Shown piece after piece: positions 60,441-64,000 of a stretch of DNA of 64,000 bases (the stretch's first letter is position 1; each line of letters opens with the position of its first letter). The notes beneath the pieces are model-generated. The model was not told the origin of the DNA. It worked only from the letters and a program-made list of their open reading frames with translations, and ran no database searches. Where the stretch lies: contig NZ_KK070001.1 of assembly GCF_000576425.1 (NCBI RefSeq), forward strand, positions 1-64,000. The letters run 5' to 3'. The position numbers and the translations under genes were made by a program. The stretch is from Brachybacterium phenoliresistens (GTDB taxonomy: Bacteria > Actinomycetota > Actinomycetes > Actinomycetales > Dermabacteraceae).

Positions 60441-60917
60441 TCAGCCGAGGCCGGCGAGCACGCGGGCGGTCGCGATCGCGGCCGCCGCGGCCTCGTGGCC
60501 CTTGTCCTCCCGGGAGCCCTCCAGCCCCGCGCGGTCCAGCGCCTGAGCATCGTCGTCGCAGGTCAGAAGCCCGAAACCGACGGGGACGCCGTGCTCCAGG
60601 GCGACCCGGGAGAGCCCGTCGGTGGCGGCGTGGCACACGTAGTCGAAGTGCGGGGTGCCGCCGCGGATCACGACGCCGAGCGCGACGACCGCGTCGTGGC
60701 TCGCCGCGAGGCGGTCCGCGATCACCGGCAGCTCGAAGGAGCCGGGGGCCCGCACCAGCAGCGGCTCGACGCCGGCCTCGGCGCAGGCGCGCTGCGCGCC
60801 GGCGATGAGGCCGTCCATCACCTGCTCGTGCCAGGACGAGGCGACGATCGCGACCGACAGCGCGGGGGCGTCGGCGGCGGGGGCGAGGTCGAGGGTGGGG
60901 CTTCCGTGTCCGCTCAT
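60441..60917 (-). CDS. ribH: 6,7-dimethyl-8-ribityllumazine synthase
   Basis: A 158-residue lumazine synthase, which condenses 5-amino-6-ribitylaminouracil with dihydroxybutanone phosphate. [14 protein letters not shown] and [44 protein letters not shown] contain the substrate-binding and catalytic His residues. Members assemble as pentamers or 60-mers. The ATG at 60917 overlaps the ribBA stop by four bases. It is the last gene of the riboflavin operon. Confidence 0.97.
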   Translation of the reverse strand: MSGHGSPTLDLAPAADAPALSVAIVASSWHEQVMDGLIAGAQRACAEAGVEPLLVRAPGSFELPVIADRLAASHDAVVALGVVIRGGTPHFDYVCHAATDGLSRVALEHGVPVGFGLLTCDDDAQALDRAGLEGSREDKGHEAAAAAIATARVLAGLG

Positions 60918-62251
60918 GCGGTCTCTCCGTTCGTGCGGTGCGCGCCCGGGCGGGCGGCAGGGGTGCTGACAGGGGTGGTGGGGGCAGGGGTGCTAGCGGG
61001 GGACGCGGCGCCCGGCAGGCCCACCAGGTGGTGGCCCAGCCGGTCGCGCTTGGTGGTGAGGTAGACGAGGTTCTCCGCGGTGGGGTGGACGTCGAGGTCG
61101 ACGATCTCGGCGATCTCCACGCCGCCCTCGCGCAGGGCCTCCGCCTTGACGGGGTTGTGGCTGAGCAGCGCGATCCGCTCCACGCCCAGGTGGGAGAGGA
61201 TCCGCGGGACCACCGCGAAGGAGCGGGCATCGGCCGGCAGCCCCAGCTCGAGGTTCGCCTCGACGGTGTCGCGGCCCTGGTCCTGCAGCGCGTAGGCGCG
61301 CAGCTTCTCCACCAGGCCGATGCCGCGGCCCTCGTGCCCGCGCAGCAGCACCAGCACGCCGCGCCCGGCGGCGGCGATCCGGGCCAGGGACTCCTCCAGC
61401 TGGGGGCCGCAGTCGCAGCGCCGGCTGCCGAAGACGTCGCCGGTCACGCACTCGGAGTGCACGCGGGTGAGGACGGGATCGGCGGTGGTGACGTCCCCGC
61501 GCACCAGCACCAGATGCTCGGCGGTGCCCTCGCGCACCGCGAAGGCCGAGAAGGTGCCGTGAGGGGTGGGCAGCTCCACCGGCGCGGTCGCCTCGAACGC
61601 CACCGAGGCCGGGATGCGCGCGGACGCCGCCCCCCGCACCTCGGAGCGCCGGTGGGCGACGAGATCCTCGATGGAGATCATGGCCAGGCCGTGCGCATCG
61701 GCGAACTCGCGCAGCGCCGGGGCGCGCATCATCTCGCCGTCGTCGTGGACCAGCTCGACCAGCACCCCGGCGCGGGGGCGCCCGGCGAGGGTGACGAGGT
61801 CCAGCGCCGCCTCCGTGTGGCCGCGCCGCTCGAGCACGCCGCCGGGACGGGGCCGCAGCGGGAACACGTGCCCGGGCCGGGTGAGGTCGTGGGCGACGGA
61901 CCCGGCATCGGCGAGCACCTGCAGGGTGCGGGCGCGGTCCGCGGCGCTGACCCCGGTGGTCACGCCCTCGCGGGCGTCGACGGTGAGGGTGTAGGCGGTG
62001 CGCAGCGGATCCTCGGGGTCCGGGACCATGGCCGGCAGCTCGAGCTCGTCCAGCCGCTCCCCGGGCAGGGAGACGCAGATGATGCCGGTGGAGAACCGGA
62101 CCGCGAAGGCGAGCAGCTCGGCGGTGGCATCGGCCGCGGCGAAGATGATGTCGCCCTCGTTCTCGCGGTCGGCGTCGTCGACCACGACCACGGGGCGTCC
62201 CGCGGCGATCTCGGCGATCGCGCGGTCGACGGGGTCCAGGCGCACGCTCAT
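60914..62251 (-). CDS. ribBA: Bifunctional DHBP synthase / GTP cyclohydrolase II
   Basis: A 445-residue fusion. Residues 1-205 are the 3,4-dihydroxy-2-butanone-4-phosphate synthase, with [10 protein letters not shown] (25-34) at the active site. Residues 210-405 are GTP cyclohydrolase II, with zinc cysteines C268, C279 and C281 ([16 protein letters not shown]) and [12 protein letters not shown]. The Thr/Ala/Pro-rich tail after about 410 is disordered. It supplies both precursors of riboflavin. It overlaps ribE and ribH by four bases each, so the operon is tightly coupled. Confidence 0.97.
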   Translation of the reverse strand: MSVRLDPVDRAIAEIAAGRPVVVVDDADRENEGDIIFAAADATAELLAFAVRFSTGIICVSLPGERLDELELPAMVPDPEDPLRTAYTLTVDAREGVTTGVSAADRARTLQVLADAGSVAHDLTRPGHVFPLRPRPGGVLERRGHTEAALDLVTLAGRPRAGVLVELVHDDGEMMRAPALREFADAHGLAMISIEDLVAHRRSEVRGAASARIPASVAFEATAPVELPTPHGTFSAFAVREGTAEHLVLVRGDVTTADPVLTRVHSECVTGDVFGSRRCDCGPQLEESLARIAAAGRGVLVLLRGHEGRGIGLVEKLRAYALQDQGRDTVEANLELGLPADARSFAVVPRILSHLGVERIALLSHNPVKAEALREGGVEIAEIVDLDVHPTAENLVYLTTKRDRLGHHLVGLPGAASPASTPAPTTPVSTPAARPGAHRTNGETA

Positions 62252-62892
62252 CGCTGCGCCGCCTCGCCCTCGGCCGTGCCCGGGGCGGGACGGGTCCCGG
62301 GCAGCAGCCGCTCGACGTGCTTGGCCAGCACGTCGACCTCGATGTTCACGCCGGCGCCGGCCGTGCGCAGGCCCAGGGTGGTGCGGGCGAGGGTCTCGGG
62401 GATCAGGCCGATGGTGATCTCGTCCGCTCCGAGGGCGGCGACGGTCAGGCTCACGCCGTCCACCACGATCGATCCGCGATCGACCACGTAGCGGCCGGTG
62501 CCGGCGGGCAGGGCGATGCGCAGCAGGTGCCCGCCTTCGCCGCCGCCGTTGGCCAGCACGGTGCCGACGCCGTCGACGTGGCCCTGGACGATGTGGCCGC
62601 CCAGGCGCCCGTCGGCCCGCAGGGAGCGCTCAAGGTTGACGCGGTCCCCGGCGGCGAGGGTGCCCAGGGTCGTCGCGGCGAGGGTGGTGGCGATGACGTC
62701 GGCCGTCCAGATCTCGCCGTCGATCGCGGCGACGGTGAGACAGCAGCCGCTGACGCTGATCGAGTCGCCGAGGGAGACGCCCTCGAGCACGTGGGCGGCG
62801 CGGATGCGCAGGCGGGCGGGGCGGTCCTCGCCCGCGGCGGGCAGCTCGAGCGACACGACGGTGCCGAGCTCCTCGATGATTCCGGTGAACAT
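62248..62892 (-). CDS. ribE: Riboflavin synthase alpha chain
   Basis: A 214-residue riboflavin synthase, which dismutates two lumazine molecules to form riboflavin. Two homologous lumazine-binding barrels are visible: MFTGIIEELGTVVSLE starts the first, and LGGHIVQGHVDGVGTVL the second, with RGSIVVDGVSLTVAAL closing the latter. The C-terminal tail ([19 protein letters not shown]) is disordered. The ATG at 62892 is behind AGGAAGAAGG. It is 39 bases downstream of ribD and overlaps ribBA. Confidence 0.96.
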   Translation of the reverse strand: MFTGIIEELGTVVSLELPAAGEDRPARLRIRAAHVLEGVSLGDSISVSGCCLTVAAIDGEIWTADVIATTLAATTLGTLAAGDRVNLERSLRADGRLGGHIVQGHVDGVGTVLANGGGEGGHLLRIALPAGTGRYVVDRGSIVVDGVSLTVAALGADEITIGLIPETLARTTLGLRTAGAGVNIEVDVLAKHVERLLPGTRPAPGTAEGEAAQR

Positions 62893-62931
62893 GGGGGTCC
62901 TTCTTCCTGGGGGCTTCCGGGCTGGGGCGTT

Positions 62932-64000
62932 TCAGCGCTGCGCCGGGGCGGGCCGGCGGGGGCGCGGACGGAGGGTGAGCTGGAGGTCGGTGCGGCCGTC
63001 GGCGGAGGTCAGCGGGGCCACGTCGAGCAGATCGAGGTCGAGCGCGTCGCCGATGCTCGTGATCCCGAGGTCGCCGAGGGCGGGCGCGCCGGCCCCGAGC
63101 AGCTTCGGGGCCAGGTGCACGAGCAGCTCGTCCACGCAGCCCGCGCGCAGGAAGGCGGCCAGCAGCGTCGGCCCGCCCTCGAGCAGCACGTGACGGCGGC
63201 CGCGGGCATGGAGGTCGGCGAGGGCGGCGTGCGGATCACGGGTGCGCAGGTGCACGGACTCGCCGGCGCCCTCGACGGCGAGCAGCTGCGGCGCCGGGCC
63301 GGTGCCCATCACGGCGCGCAGCGGCTGGCGCGGGTGCAGGGTGCCGTCGCTCCGGCGCGCGGTCAGGCTCGGACGGTCGATGCCGGCGGTGCCGGTCCCC
63401 ACCAGCACCGTGTCGCAGGCGGCGCGCAGGAGGTGGACCTCCTCCCGCGCCGCAGGGCCGGTGATCCAGCGGCTGCTGCCGTCCGCGGCGGCGGCCCGAC
63501 CGTCCAGGGTGGCGGCGATCTTCGCGGTGACCAGGGGACGGCCGGTGCCCAGGGCGTGCTCCCAGCCGCGGTTGAGCTCCGCGGCGCGGGCGGCCAGATC
63601 GGCGGGGACGTCGAGGTCGACGTCCAGGCCCGCGGCGCGCAGCAGCGCGGCGCCGCCGGCGGCGACGGGGTTGGGGTCCCGGCGGGCGATGACGACGCGG
63701 GAGATCCCGGCGGCGATCAGGGCCTGCGCGCAGGGACCGGTGCGGCCGGTATGGGTGCACGGCTCGAGGGTGACCACGGCGGTGGCGCCGGCGACGTCGA
63801 CACCGTCCGCGGCGGCGCGGGCGAGGGCATCGGCCTCGGCATGGGCGGTCCCGGCGCCGCGATGGAATCCCTCGGCCAGCACGCGGCCGGTCGGATCCAG
63901 CAGCACGCAGCCCACCCGGGGGTTGGGGCCCAGGGGAACGCGGGGATCGGCGGCCAGCTCGAGGGCGCGGCGCAGCGCCTCGCGCTCGGCGCCCTGCGGC
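62932..64000 (-). CDS. ribD: Riboflavin deaminase/reductase, 5' end outside the window
   Basis: The 3' part of ribD, with about 355 residues visible and the start beyond base 64000. The N-terminal deaminase has TAHAEADAL and TLEPCTHTGRTGPCAQ, which bind the catalytic zinc. The C-terminal DHFR-like reductase has VTAKIAATLDGRAAAADGSSRWITG and HVLLEGGPTLLAAFLRAG. It carries out deamination and ribityl reduction in riboflavin synthesis. It is the first gene seen in the ribD-ribE-ribBA-ribH order; an FMN riboswitch may lie upstream, outside this window. Confidence 0.95.
   Translation of the reverse strand, partial: PQGAEREALRRALELAADPRVPLGPNPRVGCVLLDPTGRVLAEGFHRGAGTAHAEADALARAAADGVDVAGATAVVTLEPCTHTGRTGPCAQALIAAGISRVVIARRDPNPVAAGGAALLRAAGLDVDLDVPADLAARAAELNRGWEHALGTGRPLVTAKIAATLDGRAAAADGSSRWITGPAAREEVHLLRAACDTVLVGTGTAGIDRPSLTARRSDGTLHPRQPLRAVMGTGPAPQLLAVEGAGESVHLRTRDPHAALADLHARGRRHVLLEGGPTLLAAFLRAGCVDELLVHLAPKLLGAGAPALGDLGITSIGDALDLDLLDVAPLTSADGRTDLQLTLRPRPRRPAPAQR

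Noticed and set aside
60146..60808. 220-residue plus-strand frame over ribH and the gyrB leader
   Set aside because: Antisense to ribH, almost entirely Arg/Gly/Pro, no motif or start signal.
62893..62931. FMN riboswitch within the rib operon
   Set aside because: The ribD-ribE gap is only 39 bases; any FMN riboswitch would be upstream of ribD, outside the window.

Overview
The window is GC-rich (about 70% or more by eye) actinobacterial chromosome. The lineage signals are the gyrB-gyrA-DUF3566 block followed by tRNA-Ile, a DLW-39-type micropeptide and tRNA-Ala, plus WYL, DUF222/HNH, DUF4333 and DUF1990 proteins, GTG starts and several apparently leaderless promoters. A Micrococcales genome of the Brachybacterium type is my best guess; I could not verify it. 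No phage, insertion sequence, integrase, rRNA or CRISPR array was seen.

Layout. 1-3.8 kb: a membrane protein, an SMP-30-like lactonase, a Pr6Pr membrane protein and a cysteine-rich DUF1540 protein. 3.9-7.4 kb: a terpene-cyclase-fold protein and two DinB-fold proteins divergent from a WYL regulator. 7.4-15.7 kb: a GH1 beta-glucosidase with a family-5 ABC importer (fused ATPases, two permeases, lipoprotein) and a LacI regulator; a LacI-type operator sits on the importer promoter. 15.8-18.8 kb: a DoxX protein divergent from a TPP riboswitch that precedes an SDR oxidoreductase and an FMN monooxygenase. 19-25.6 kb: a DUF222/HNH gene behind a perfect LexA box, then GntR/SDR and LysR/aldo-keto reductase groups. 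25.8-31.8 kb: a beta-fructoside operon (LacI, two permeases, lipoprotein, GH32). 31.8-37.3 kb: a nitrite assimilation operon (nirC-nirB-nirD-uroporphyrinogen-III synthase-sirohydrochlorin chelatase). 37.5-52 kb: a mosaic of small units (flavin reductase, MerR regulators, ChrA, VOC, DHFR-like, XRE/MFS, CPBP, ferredoxin reductase, ArsR/SRPBCC, DUF998). 52.2-60.1 kb: tRNA-Ala, DLW-39, tRNA-Ile, a PhyH/AraC divergent pair, DUF3566, gyrA and gyrB. 60.4-64 kb: riboflavin genes ribH, ribBA, ribE and ribD, with ribD running off the end.

How they work together. Two complete sugar-uptake systems each pair a transporter, a LacI regulator and a glycosidase. The nitrite operon carries two of the siroheme steps its reductase needs, but not the SUMT methyltransferase. 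The strongest candidate for an undescribed system is the TPP-riboswitch operon at 16.4-18.8 kb: none of its genes belongs to classical thiamine synthesis, and its leader contains a perfect hairpin over the ribosome-binding site plus a plausible anti-sequestering pairing with the aptamer core.

Functions are assigned by motif and family recognition only; no search was run.
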